64,000 nucleotides of DNA. Source: Chrysoperla carnea (Eukaryota > Arthropoda > Insecta > Neuroptera > Chrysopidae). The stretch spans positions 47,749,172-47,813,171 of the forward strand of contig NC_058339.1 of assembly GCF_905475395.1 (NCBI RefSeq). The letters run 5' to 3'. Below, in pieces: positions 1-12,478 of this stretch (within the stretch, counting starts at the first letter, position 1; each line of letters starts with the position of its first letter). Position numbers and translations under genes: made by a program. The notes beneath the pieces are model-generated. The model was not told the origin of the DNA and did no database searches. It saw only the letters and a list, made by a program, of their open reading frames with translations.

Positions 1-1629
1 TGATTCATATTTTGTCTAAATGCAAGTACAAGGACTTTTTTTTGACTAGTCTAAAGTTCTTAATCTTGATATACGATATTTAAAATACAAAATTGATTAA
101 AAAATAATAAATTATAATAATTGATCTTTGCACTTCTAAGCAATATGAGCAAAGGTGTTGTTATTTTGCGTGGTTCTAGTATTATGAACTCAATTGATTC
201 TATGATATAATTGTAAGATATTTTGTGTGTATTATGTATTTTGGATTTGTGGAAGATCATGATTCTGCGAATTGAAAACATTTGTTTTTATAGCGTATAT
301 TTGTCGATGATTAATTAATTAATTACCGAACAATCTCACTCTTTACAACAAAATAATTCATTAAAATATTTCTGCAAATCTTAATGATTTCTTGGATAAC
401 AAAACAAAATAATACTGACAGGCCAGAGAGATGCCTGACAGGTCGAAATAAAGAATGATTTTGGCTGCATTAACCCTAAAATAAGAGTCGAAAATATTTG
501 AAGCACACTATTAGAATACGCCCAGCTAACCTGAATCGATGTCACTCTACCTGCAGAGAACCTTATTCAGATCCTTTTCGACTTATTTTAAGCATTCAAT
601 GATTTGCTTTGTTTGCTTTATTCTCCTTACCCGAAAAAACTAAAAAATTAGCCATGATCATCAAAATGGGCTCAGTTTGAAAAAGGGTTTAAGGAAAAAT
701 GTACCTAATTTAATGAAGAATTTCTTAGATATATTTCAAATGTGAGTTTAGGTCCCGTACCCGAAAAATTTGTTGGAGATTTTTTAAATTTTGTAATTAT
801 GTTCATTATGGTCTTTTTTAATGTTTATTGTGTACATTATGGCCTTATTATTGTAAGTAATCAGTGTTTATTATTGAGACATTAAATAAATAAATATTGT
901 GATCACTCTGAAATACGTTTTATTTATTTATATTTTCTTTTGGACTGCGACAGGCCAACTACTTTTAACAGAACAAAGTCTGTCGGGGCACGTAGTTTGA
1001 TAATAAAGTTGAAATTTTCCTCACTTCTATTGTTTTTTAAATGCTTTTCACCTTTCTGTATTAGTAAAAAAGTCAATAAAGGTTAAAATTTAAATAATAT
1101 TGTAATTTAAAAAAAGCACTTGACTAAAGATATTTAAATTCTTTAATTTCATCATGATATTAGTTTTAATTTGATAACGAAGACAAATATTGATTTTTTT
1201 AATCTAAATACCCACCTTATAATCTATAAACTATTATGTCTAGTGCTGAAACACATCAATGCCTTGAAAAAGTTAAGTGTTTATATTGTATTATTTAGCA
1301 GACTTTTCTTTCGTAATAGATCTTTCTATTATTTTTATTCCTTATTAAATCATAATTTCTTATTTATTAATTAGTAACTTATTGAGTCTGTAATTTGCTC
1401 TACCTATTTACAACATTGAAAAAAAATTTGAGGAAAATGCTTATGTACTGAGCATGCCAAAGTAAACAATCGTTGGGTTAAAAAAAATGGGCAACTTGTG
1501 GTGTGAAAGGCCAACACGGGATCTGAAATAAATGTCAATTTTAAACAATATACAATTTCAACTGAATCTGGTTAATCTGGTTAACTTTTTTAATTAGATT
1601 CAAAAATCAACAAACTAATAGTACAAGAG

Positions 1630-1990
1630 TAATTATTTTTAAATAAATTTTAATTATTTTTTTCCATGAACAGTTTTTTGCAGGCAAGCCTATATCATTA
1701 TTTTCGTACTTAAATTATGTTTCTCCTGATACCCATTTAGGTTGGCTATCAGATCATAGATAACTACACTGATTTGTTAACCAATCATAATTGGTATTAG
1801 AAGAAAGATATTTTAATTACAAAAACAGTATAGACTTTCCTGAAAAAATCTATTCATGGAAAAAATTATATGAACCCGGTAGAAAAACTATGACTGGCGT
1901 ATTTATAAATCAATAAAATTTCATAAAAAAATATGACTCATTTTGTTATCATACGGATGAAGATTGGCATTATACCGTCTGTTAGACTAT
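1630..1990. repeat. Imperfect inverted-repeat element, family shared with 26450-26900
   Basis: The left arm contains CCATGAAC followed by GCAGGCAAGCCTATA. The right arm contains degenerate reverse complements of both, and the centre has a second nested inverted repeat around ACCAAT. The same order of motifs, including the tail TAGAAAAACTATGA and ATACCGTCT, recurs in intron 4 of the fourth synthetase copy. This is typical of a decayed foldback or MITE. The edges are approximate. Confidence 0.55.
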
Positions 1991-2630
1991 AAACTTTAGA
2001 GCTAGAGGCTAGATCCACTTTTTTTAAATTCAGAAACCTGTAATGTAAATTGAAAACATTTTTAAATCCTCGGCGCAAAAAAAGGGGTGTTTTTAAGTTT
2101 GATCGCTATGTACGTGTGTTTATGTGTGTGTGTCTGACTGTCATTTTGTGTCTAAATCGTTTTTAAAATAAAATTTTTGAGAATGAAGATTAGATGGCTT
2201 AAGAAAGAGCAGTTTTTTCAGGTGCCAATAATCTAAATCCGATTTCATGATTAATCTACTGGTTTTCTCTTACCAATAGGAAAACAGTAAATGCAGTAAT
2301 AGTATAACGATCCTCCGAAAGTAGGCAACTTATAATTATACTGCACACATTTGCAGGAAATATCAGAATGCCACATTCCTTCTACTGGAACAAACATCAT
2401 TCCAATAATATCTTTAATATACTATCAGTTTTCTTTTGTATTATTACCATTATCCAATGAACTAAAAAATAACATGTCTTGAAAATTACGCCAGCTACAA
2501 CTTTTATTCAAAACTTTCAGTAACATCATGCTTTTCAAGTAAATTGTAAACAATTAAGCACGCAATTAATTTTTAAGCACGCAACAAAACTCGATAACGC
2601 ACATCTCTGAGAGGATACCATCGTAACAAA

Positions 2631-3004
2631 ACTTCCGCAAAATAAAATAAATGGTTGATTTCGCAGACCTCTCTACAATAAAATACCTAAAAAGATTTGT
2701 TTCGAGATATCGCCCTGATTCTTTCGAAGGAAATGAATTTATTATTTGCTAAGGATAGTGAATCGTACTGTTTACATCAGTCGTAAACTTTATTGCATAT
2801 TCGTTTTAATGTCGTAAACTTCCGCAAAATAAAATAAATGGTTGATTTCGCAGACCTCTCTACAATAAAATACCTAAAAAGATTTGTTTCGAGATATCGC
2901 CCTGATTCTTTCGAAGGAAATGAATTTATTATTTGGTAAGGATAGTGAATCGTACTGTTTACATCAGTCGTAAACTTTATTGCATATTCGTTTTAATGTC
3001 GTAA
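2631..3004. repeat. Two-copy 187-bp tandem duplication
   Basis: Units 2631-2817 and 2818-3004 are almost identical; the one difference I noticed is CTAAGG against GTAAGG inside the unit. Both begin ACTTCCGCAAAATAAAATAA (the first base shared at the junction) and end near TTTTAATGTCGTAA. Such near-identity in AT-rich non-coding DNA implies a recent duplication. Confidence 0.9.
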
Positions 3005-3824
3005 ATGTTATATTTCGTCGGTAAATATACAGAAACATTTTACACCACACAGGTAGGATATGGATTATGTTTTTTTAATACGTCTTTATTTACATTTGGA
3101 TAAAGGTTTTCCCTAATCATCTAACATGATATTACAATTTACTATCACTGTCACTATCATGCGACGGGTTTTATAAATTTTTTATGAAGTCTAATTACTA
3201 TTAAGCGGTAATTAATTTCTGATTACAATTGGATTTAAAAATTTAATCCTATTTCTTAGTAAATAAATCATATTCAAAGTATAAGGTCAGATTTTGATTT
3301 CGTTTGAAAATTTAATATTAAGAAATGCAACATTGTGTGTAAACAAACAATGAGATGCTTCCGATCATGCAATACATTTCCTTTTTTATTATGGCTACCT
3401 TGTCAATCCGAAATTTTGCAGAACCCATTGTCTATTAGTCAACGTTATCATCTATTAGAGTGATACACTCTTTCCAGCGAGGTTCACCTGCTGTTTCGGC
3501 GATCATCTCTCAAACAGAGCAATACGTCTTTCCAAAAAGGATAGTACAAAAAATTACTTAGTTAAAGTAAACTCGTTCACTTGACGCGTTTTGTTAATTC
3601 GCGTCTTATAAAAAGTAAATATTTCTTGAGTCAATGATCTAGATATATAAGCTTTAAAAAAAATTTAACTGCTTAAGAATTTACTTGAACCAAAATTTTT
3701 TCTTGAAAATATTTACTTGTTACCATGTAAAGTAGTATATTACACTTTAAGGACAGAAAGTTTGAGATTCCTGCACTAAGTGATATGATGCTCGAGGTGA
3801 AACCGAGGAATATGATCTTAAATT

Positions 3825-3990
3825 TTTTCCTGTTCGACATCGCGCGAACAAAAATGATATCGACTTCGTTGAGGTGCCGATCGAAGCGTATAAACAGCAA
3901 TATGAGCCAAAAAGAATTTAATAACATTCCGTCGAGTCGTTTTTTTTATTTTTATTATACTGGGAAGTTATTCGTGAGGACCTCAAGGGT
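3825..3990. repeat. Dispersed repeat (ATGATATCGACTTCGTTGAG family)
   Basis: This segment carries CGAACAAAAATGATATCGAC, GATCGAAGCGTAT, GTCGAGTCGTTT and a TTATTATACTGGGAAGTTATTCGTG-like end. The same order of motifs appears twice in tandem at 28660-28975. It is non-coding and probably a fragment of an interspersed element. Small open frames on either strand here are shadows of the repeat. Confidence 0.6.
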
Positions 3991-6215
3991 CGCACCCGTC
4001 TCTACTCACGGTATGTGAGAGGTGAATTTTCTAGTCAGGCAGATCTTGTCGAATTAAGATCAGCTGTTTTTTTACATTCAAGTGAATTAGGATACGTGAT
4101 GGTAATTTCCTTTACACAAAACATGTTAAAACAATTAAATGGCTTAAGATAAGACAGACACGTTCAATTGTATTATAGGTATTTATCAATAAAATTATCT
4201 GACAATTGACGCATTTTATGTATTTTTCATTTCATTTGATTTGATAGTAAAAACGCAATATTATATTAATTCTGAAGTGATTTCATATGATAATATGAAA
4301 CTTATATTTAAGTACTTGTATTTTAAATATCTTACAAAGACTTTCGATTATAAATTATAGGGTATTATCTATAAATATTATCTATTAAAAATCACGTTTC
4401 CTCTTTATGCCTTAATGATATTCAAGGCATGATACTCACACATGGTCTTACATTTGATTGAAGATTAGCATGATGCTCTCATTGATGACATAAGAATTCC
4501 AATTTAATATTTTAGATATCATATTTTTGTGAAATGACCAGGCTTCCCAAATAAAAACAAACCAAAAATTGTGTTTATTTACATATTTTATGGAAAGAGT
4601 AGTAATAATACACTAATCGTCATATGATCGGCTTATGATGACGCAACTACTGGATATATAATTCCAATGAATTTTTATAAAAGTAAATACATGTTTTTTT
4701 AAACAATCCTGCCAATGTAATCTATTCTAATGTACTCATTTCGTTCTGATTACATTGAATACAATTTATAATACATATTGATCACTGCCATAGATCACTG
4801 CGAACAGAAATTTATGACCCTTTATTACTTGATTAATTCGTTAATAATTAAATATTTTAAAGTTTCTTGCCAAAGCTTTTGCAAGAGGTTGTTTTAAGAA
4901 ATAAATAAAAAGAAATTTTATTTTTGACTTTTGATCATAACTTACGTTGAAAGAAAAATTAGGGCAATCCAAGTGCATTGTTTCTGACAAATCTTGACAA
5001 AATTAGACAAAAAGTGAAATTTATTGAACATTTATCCTTTATTATTTGGAATAATACTTCGAGAAAAGATCATCAATCTTATCGTGTCTAAACGGTTCCC
5101 TATTCGGTCAAACCGTCGATCGGTCTCTGTTGTCTCATCAAAATGAGAAGACAATACAGGAGTATTTTTTTTTTGTCCTAAATTAATCGGCCAAGCTATT
5201 GTGACTACAAACACAAACAATCGACCCAGGCGACAATCAGCGTTATCTAATTGTTCCTCACCAAAACCAAGCATAAAAAAGGACTGAATACTGCATTGAT
5301 ATATTTTCAGCCATGATGTACACTATGATAGATTCACAACACTTAACATGATCATTCCACGTTTGCTAATACAAGTTAGGATAATTGACGGGCTACGTGG
5401 TTCTTTCCAAGTGCAAGCTTTACCAGTTTCTTCGCTTCCATGCTTTGATTCCTGTTTTAGAAGCAGGGAATACAGCGTAAACAAACTAACCACTATGCTC
5501 GATCGAGTTACCTTTTACTCATAATTACAAATATGTAATTATAAGCGTAAATTAGTCCTCATATTAGATTTTATGACGTTATAGACTTCGAATTTACATT
5601 ATGTTGTCATAAAATAAAAATATTTCTTATCTATACTGTTATCTCAAAAAATTTGTTGAGGTCTTTGCACACCTATTTTCTTACTTTTATAAATTGTGCG
5701 ATTTGAGGGGGTTTTTGCCAAAAAGTTTGTTCACCGGTATACCAAGAAGAACAAAACTACCATGCCTTGATATTATTCAAGTAGTTACACAATTTTTTTT
5801 TTGTTGATTTAGTGACAAGCAATTTTATTATACAGGACAAGTTAATTTAAAACAATGTAAAGATTTTTGATTAGCCTTTATTACTTACTGTCAAGGTCTA
5901 CCACTCCTCACCACGGTAGTTAGCAAAAAAAGATTACGCTTGAAAATTTTTAGGTCGAAGAGTCAATGAAGTTGTTCCACTCCCCTAAAAATTGATGGAG
6001 GTAACTGTGGCGATTTTCAATATGTCTAAGGTTAGGCTTAGGTACACAACTTAATAATTTAAAAGATATTTTATCGTATTCTTGAAATTATCAACAATCA
6101 GTAGTTTGATATGTTTTTTTATAAGAGAAAAGTTTCGAAACAGCCACATGCTAATGAAATGAATTATGCAACAACCATCTTATCAACTTTTAATTGCAAA
6201 ATTGCATCAAGCTGT

Positions 6216-6223
6216 TATAAATA
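6216..6223 (+). promoter_or_regulatory. TATA box of synthetase copy 1
   Basis: TATAAATA lies 88 bp before the ATG and is followed by AAACTGAT. The block TATAAATAAAA(A/C/G) recurs at the same relative place before copies 2, 3, 5 and 6, so it is very likely the core promoter. Confidence 0.7.
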
Positions 6224-6303
6224 AAACTGATTTGTATCACCAAAACAATTTGATTGAAAGGCATCAATTCAACTGAATAACTGTTGTCCTTAAATTATTC
6301 AAA

Positions 6304-9300
6304 ATGGTTGCTTTAAACAAGGGTGAAATACCAAGAGAAGAAATTATTGTCAAAGGTCAAAATGTATCCTTCTTAACACAGGATTGTAGCTTGGGCTCAT
6401 TTATTTTAGACAAATTAAACAAATTTGAAGACAAAACAGCACAAGTATGTATTAAATTTGTTTCATAAACTTTATAATCTATTTAAAACAATTGTTCCGA
6501 AGCACTAAAACATTTTTTTTTTAAAGATATATTCTCTAACTGGGGAATCATACACTTTCCGTGAAATAAAAGACCGCAGCATTCGAGTAGCAAAACAATT
6601 ACGGGCCCATGAAGTTCGCCTTGGAGACGTTATATCAATTTGTTCTTCTAATAATCCAACTTCTGCTTTGGCATTACTAGCTGGTACATACGTTGGTGCA
6701 GCAGTCAGCCCATTGGATCCTAGTCTAAATAAATGTAAGGCTTCTTTCAGATATGTAAGATAAGAAGACGTACACAAAAAACTAAATTCCACACACTAAT
6801 CCATAAACTAAATTTATTTATTTTTTACTATTTTTTAGCTGATGTCAAACATTTAATGAATATTACTGATCCAAAAATTATCTTCACTGAAGAAGGTTGT
6901 CTTCAAATGATTGAAGAAGTTATCCAAGAATTGCATTTAACAACCGAAATAGTAGTCTTTGGTGACTCCGATAAACATACAACATTCTCACAATTTTTAA
7001 ATTCTTCAATCGATGATGCAAATGATTTCGAACCAGTCAATTTCACTGACCCATATGATCATATTGCTTATTTAATGTCTTCAAGTGGTACTACAGGATT
7101 ACCAAAGTGTGTGTCTATATCCCACGGAGCTATGATTTTTCAATTGCAACTAGTTATGTGAGTTATGCATTACCAGCATTTTTAGTAACAACCAAATTTA
7201 CGAATGAGTCAATTTATGTCATCATGATGACACTAAAGAAGTACCCAAGTGACTAAAATTGGATAAACTCTTTTCCGGGCTGATAACCTTGGCAAAGATC
7301 GTTAATATTCTTCTCTGTGACAATTTATTTTCGTTTACAATTTTTGTCAAAATCGAATGTTATAGAACAAATTTTTTATTTGGAGTAAACAGTAAATATT
7401 TGCCAACAGTTTTGGATTTTTTGATCTTATAATTATGTCTGTGAAGGGAGTTATTTTGCCTTACAAAAAAAAAAACAAAGGTTTTCGTTTTCTTAAATGT
7501 ATTGGCTTGTTATTCAAATATTTCAAGAGTAATCAACACTTCTAAAATTCAAAAATATGCCTTTTTAAACAGTTTTAAACTTATTAACAAAACATTTAAG
7601 CAAATATGTACCGTTGGCATCATAGACATGTTTTGATTAAAATTACACTACAATTTAACCTTTAATAAGCTGCTAAACATAATTGATCATCAAAAGCTTA
7701 TATCTTCTTCAAATTTCGTACATTACATCAGCAAAATTAACTCTTTCGTAGCGTTTTACTTTACCCTGAGTGTTATTAAAATTTCGGAAATCATAAACAA
7801 ATACTAATCAAAAATTTCAATGTAATAGGCTTGCTGGTTATCCATCAACTATGGTAATGTTAAATATGTCTTCCTTATTTTGGATAACGGGTGTATTCAT
7901 AACTTTACTTACAATCACTATTGGTACAATTCGTATTTTAACACCACCATTTGAGCCGTTACATATTTTTCAAACAATTGAAAAATATAAGGTCAGTTGG
8001 ATGGTACTTGGTGTAACATATTTTGCTCGAATGGTGACACATCCAAAAGTGGGCGATTACGACTTAAGGAGTCTTGATATGGTTGGCATAAGTGGTGCCA
8101 AAGCAAGCGAAAAACATTTAGCGGATGGAAAGATAGTATTTCCTAATTGTAGGTTAACTTCAAGTTATGGTATGACCGAAACAAGTGGAAATGTGTTTAA
8201 ATTGAATTATGGAGTACCAAGTGCTTTAGGAATGTTAGTACCTGGTATGGAATGTAAGGTAAGAATCAAGTTATATTATTTAAAATTGGTGTCTGCAGAT
8301 AGATACTGACTGTCTACTGTCTACTATAATTGTAAATAGTTTTTTACACAGAAAATCGAAAAAATAATTTTTGAATAACTATACGGAGTAATGTACTGTA
8401 TATTTGTCTGTCTATGTTTTCGATATATCTGTATACGTTTTCAAGCCGTGATGGTCCACCAAAAACGAAAGCAAACAATTCGCAATTATTACTAATAAGA
8501 AATTGAGGATATCTATGAAGCATAAAATAGAAAGGTACACTAAGAGGAATGTAATCCAAATTTGGAATATTTCTATTTTACTAATGGAAAATATCTATTA
8601 CAAACAAATTTTTTGAAATAGTAACTTTTATCAATAAATACAATATTTCATTTAATCGCTCAAGTAATCGACTTGGTTTTCAGACCTAAAATCCATATTC
8701 ATCACAACTCGTTTTAATATGTTGTTTTATGAAAGCCTTTATACATATTTTTTGTAGATTGTTGATACGGAAAGTCGTGTATCTTTGGGTCCAAACCAAA
8801 AGGGTGAAATATGTTTCAGAGGAAAAGCGTTATTTTCTGGATATTATAAAAATCCTATAGCAACATTTGACGCAGTAGACAACGATGGTTGGTTGCACAC
8901 AGGAGATCTTGGTTACTATGATGATAACGAATGTTTCTATGTTGAAGGTCGAATTAAAGAGCAATTTAAATGTAAAGGATGGCAGGTAATTAATTCATCA
9001 AGTCAAATTCACTTGACTTGATCCCTTTTATTTTGCAAAAGCATGAAGCGAACGTAGAATGACGGCTTGACTTTACAAAGAACCAAAATTACTTACATGC
9101 CCAAATGGACTGCCATTTTGAAGAGTTAATGAATTTCTGAAACCCTTTCTGATTGTAAATCTCAATCTTTAAAGCCAATTTATTCGTAGGCTTCGAATTT
9201 TGCTTAATTTAGAAAATTGGTAGTTACTGTGTTAATCAATTTTATTTATAGATTTATAATTTCCTATTTTTAGATTTCGCCCATAGAATTGGAATCAGTA

Positions 9301-9576
9301 TTACTAAAACATCCAGCAATCAAAGAAGCTGCTATAATAGGTGTGCCACATAAAGTTGACGTTGCAAGAGCCAGAGCATTTATTGTAAAACGACAAAACT
9401 CAAATGCAACAGAAGAAGATATACTTTCTTATATGAAAGAACATGTAAATCCAAATAAACAAATCACCGGTGGTATTATATTTGTTGAGTCTTTACCAAC
9501 TACACCGACTGGGAAAATTCAGAGAAGAGGTCTAGTGGAGCTAGCAAAACAGTATGCTACTGGTGATGAGGAATAA
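6304..9576 (+). CDS. Acyl-CoA synthetase / luciferin 4-monooxygenase-like, copy 1
   Basis: This ANL-superfamily enzyme should activate a carboxylic acid with ATP to an acyl-adenylate and then a CoA thioester. I join six exons: 6304-6444, 6527-6734, 6839-7157, 7829-8258, 8758-8985 and 9274-9576. All have GT/AG borders, and together they give 542 residues, close to the 545-550 usual for 4CL and luciferases. Seen in order: ATP loop SSSGTTGLPKC (about residue 197-207), SSLFWITG where 4CL has a FHIYG-like motif, SSYGMTE, GWLHTGDLGYY, GRIKEQFKCKGWQ, and the catalytic lysine in TPTGKIQRR near the C-terminus. The protein ends GDEE with no peroxisomal SKL signal. It is the most diverged copy (longest N-terminus; DPKIIFTEEGC where others have TPK or APK). 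Introns 3 and 4 (671 and 499 nt) hold nothing I recognise. The substrate is unknown. Confidence 0.93.
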
Positions 9577-10179
9577 AGACTTAACACTCCATTTTATTGA
9601 AATTAAATTAATTTATATCAAATTAGAATATTAAGATATTTTTTAAATTTAAGATATGTTTTATAATTACTAAAACATTGTATTATATTGTTTTATTTAA
9701 TTGTAATTCTCTAAGATAATGTTTATTTTAATTTATATTCATGTTAATGTAACATAAAACTGCAGTGATAAATTACAGGAAAAAGTATAAGAAAAGTACA
9801 TAGTTACTCTTTGTATTTTGTTCTTACTAAAATTAAATTACTATAAGAATTTACTTTATGGATATCAATGCCACGCTTAAAAAAATGTGAACTCTGACTT
9901 TTTTCCATTCGCACCTTTTCACTACTCTTTGGAAATTTACGAGAACTTTAAATGCGGATTTTCACACCACAGCGACGTTTAAATGACATGGTGGTCCAAA
10001 TAAAAATAAAAATAATTAATATACAACTCTCCGGTAGACTTTTACAGGAAAATTATTTCGACTGTATTTTAAGAACTATTTATATCTTACAGTTCCAGAG
10101 CGAATGTATTTTTTTTACACTCTCCCAAACACTCTTGTTGCTTACCTTGAGGTTTCCACATACTACCCTGAGGCTGTCC

Positions 10180-10300
10180 ACCGCCTACCCCAGATTGGAC
10201 CAATTGGCTCAATTGGACCCAAGACCCAACTGGCCTATGTTGCTCATTTACGAACTCAAACTCACTTTTTTCGGCCTGAGCACGTTATAAAAATTTCACT
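10180..10300 (+). repeat. Partial copy of the GACA-core dispersed repeat
   Basis: The segment GACCCAAGACCCAACTGGCC and the following TATGTTGCTCATTTACGAAC match the middle of the longer element at 11458-12060 and the copies near 39400 and 50770. It is preceded by degenerate CCAATTGG units like those at 31440-31620 and 32720-33110. Both flanking parts of the full element are missing. Confidence 0.6.
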
Positions 10301-11457
10301 AAACCAAAAATTTTTTCAATGTATTTACAACGTGTACAGGTGACCAATGCAAACCACTTTTTCGGTATCCAGAACCTACCCCGCAGACGGTTTTGCGGGA
10401 TCAAAAAATGGTATTTAAAATATTTTCCTGTGATGCAGGTTGCGTCATTTGCACTGGTGCTAAATGATTTTATTTTTTTAAACCCTAGTTTCCAGGAAGT
10501 ATTTGAGAATTATTTATCGAACAGAATTTTTGCAAATAAACTCTTTTTATATGCTGCTGAGCTGCAGTTTCTCTACGAGGGAATGCTACTATTGGAACAC
10601 TATTCGTCTTTGAAACGAGAATTACAAAGGATTTATATGCTTCAATTCAATGAAAGTTTTTGCACCATACCGTTCGAGAATAGAAAATATATCTTCGTTA
10701 ATAAGTACTTCTTCTTGTTGATTCTCAATAAAAAAACTTAAAGTTGCATCACGTAATTTTATTGCAAGTTTTCACAAAATGATTTTCACCCTTTCTATAA
10801 AAATCTAATGTTGTATCCCATCCTGTAATTGCATTAATAAACAGAAGATGCTCCTATTTAATTTTTGGAAAATGATTTAAGCCTGTTTTTATATTGTTTT
10901 TTCCTGTAAATATATTTATTTAATAATGACGTTTTTATAAATAATATAAATAAATAATAATCATTAAGAACAGATAATTCTATCACCAGGAATAGTAAAA
11001 ATATTATTTTCCTGAAAATGGATTTGTTATTTTTTTAACAATGTAAATAATTACTGAACCAGAAACAGCTCATTTTTCTATGAAACGACGAAAAAAATTT
11101 GTTTTACATAAATGTTATTATTATCACTTTCTTATAAATATTATCTATCTTCACTATATTGCAAAAAAAAAGCAGTTTTCTCCTGCTATTATTGTTTAAA
11201 TAACATAATTTATTATTAACAAAGATCGAGGAAGACATCGTTGATAAAAAAATGTAAATAATATCAATTGAGATATTCATAAATATTGCAAAAAAATAAT
11301 TTAAAAATAATTTTTCCCTTAAAAGCACTAAAAAATTATTTCCTGAAATTAGAATGTTTCTAATTTTGAGTAATATTAGAAAACACACATTTAGAAAAAA
11401 CAATCAAAATCGGAGCTGTTGCTGAGACTATAGAAGATTGGAAGATTTTACATCTAA

Positions 11458-12060
11458 ACAAGTGAAAGCAAACAATTGACTGAGTTAATTGTTGAAATAC
11501 CATGTATAGACAGTGTTGATGACGCAATTGTTTGTTTTTTGACGCGAAGTAAATAAAGAAAGATATCCACTCTTAAGTAACCACACACACTTAACTGATA
11601 TTCCCATATTAATACATACTATAAAATTTGCACCTAATAGCGTGTGGGTAAACGGTGATGTTTACAAGAAAATGTTAAAACAAAAGGTGTTTATTTTTTA
11701 TAAGGAACATTTTTGACATTTAAACTATTGTTCTATCTCTAACGGTTTACAAGATGGGTCCTACGAACCCAAGACCTAATTGACCTATGTTGCTCATTTA
11801 CGAACTCTACCTCACTTTTTACGTCCTAAGCACACTATAAAAATTTCAGCTTGATATCTCTTTTCGTTTTTGAGTAATCGTGATGACAGACGGACAGACG
11901 ACAGACGACAGACAGACAGACAGACAGACATGGACTAATTAGGTGATTTTATGAACACCTATACCATAATTTTTTTCGTAGCATCAATATTTTTAAGCGT
12001 TACTAAACTTGGGACTAAACTTAATATACTATGTATATTTCATATATACATGGTATAAAA
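11458..12060 (+). repeat. Dispersed repeat, longest copy, with GACA microsatellite core
   Basis: It starts AAGTGAAAGCAAACAATTGA and contains the small inverted repeat ACAATT..AATTGT. Next come CTATCTCTAACGGTTTACAA, a (GACA)n-type tract near 11884-11930, then ATTAGGTGATTTTATGAACA. It ends in CATATATACATGGTATAAAA. Related copies lie near 39211-39655, 50480-51020, 52705-52864, 61204-61275 and, inverted, 42581-42662. No coding capacity is seen. An internal microsatellite is reminiscent of non-autonomous Helitron-like (DINE-1 type) elements, but that class assignment is only a guess. Confidence 0.75.
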
Positions 12061-12363
12061 ACTCAGTGAACAAGTATTTAATTAAGAAGATATTCGCAAC
12101 TGCATACACCCAAAAAAAGAAAATTATAATAATAATAATAACATAATACCTGCTGACACTGCGCGTATGACCTTGGCAGTAAAACACGCAATGTGATCAT
12201 AATTTAAAAAAAAGAAAAATAAGCATACAATTAGCTTCTTCGAATATTTTGATAATGTGAATTAAGTCAAGTACTTAGAATCTAAACTGCTCATTAGAAA
12301 CAAAACGTATCTGATTATTGAGAGATTACATACCTAAAACGTCATAGCACTGACTGAACATGG

Positions 12364-12371
12364 TATAAATA
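12364..12371 (+). promoter_or_regulatory. TATA box of synthetase copy 2
   Basis: TATAAATA is 115 bp before the ATG, with an Inr-like TCAAGCAATTG about 27 bp downstream. Just upstream, AGAGATTACA (12321-12330) and AAAACGTCA (12336-12344) are shared with copy 3 (18586-18604) in the same order, so they are candidate regulatory sites. Confidence 0.7.
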
Positions 12372-12478
12372 AAACTCGATTGTGTTCAAATCAAGCAATT
12401 GACTAAAAATCAATCAATAATCAAATTTAATTGTTTGTTAATTTGATTTAAATCAGAACTAAGTTAATCAATACAAAA

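Larger units (their letters stand above)
1..6303. other. Gene-poor, repeat-bearing DNA upstream of the array
   Basis: No open frame here has a recognisable domain or plausible exon structure. The stretch holds an inverted-repeat element near 1630-1990, a GT-rich dispersed-repeat-like segment near 2030-2180, a 187-bp tandem duplication at 2631-3004, and a dispersed repeat at 3825-3990 that recurs near 28660-28975. The 5290-5520 stretch is less AT-rich and open in one + frame for about 70 codons, but it matches nothing I recognise. Confidence 0.6.
9577..12478. other. Intergenic region between copies 1 and 2
   Basis: The first 300 bp after the stop are AT-rich 3' UTR-like sequence with a motif (AATTAATTTATATCA) and a later CAGTGATAAAT motif, both of which recur after copy 2 and, in part, after others. 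Then come a partial copy of the GACA-core dispersed family (about 10180-10300) and a long copy (11458-12060). A 140-codon open frame at 10319-10741 has no recognisable domain. Confidence 0.6.

Noticed and set aside
5032-5274. 80-codon minus-strand frame
   Set aside because: Contains a poly-T-derived lysine run and has no splice or homology support.
5307-5521. Open + frame of about 70 codons in a less AT-rich patch
   Set aside because: No recognisable motif and no supporting start context; may be debris of an older gene or element, but cannot be supported.
10319-10741. 140-codon open frame on the + strand
   Set aside because: It starts inside repeat debris, has no recognisable domain or exon partner, and the composition looks like AT-rich noise.
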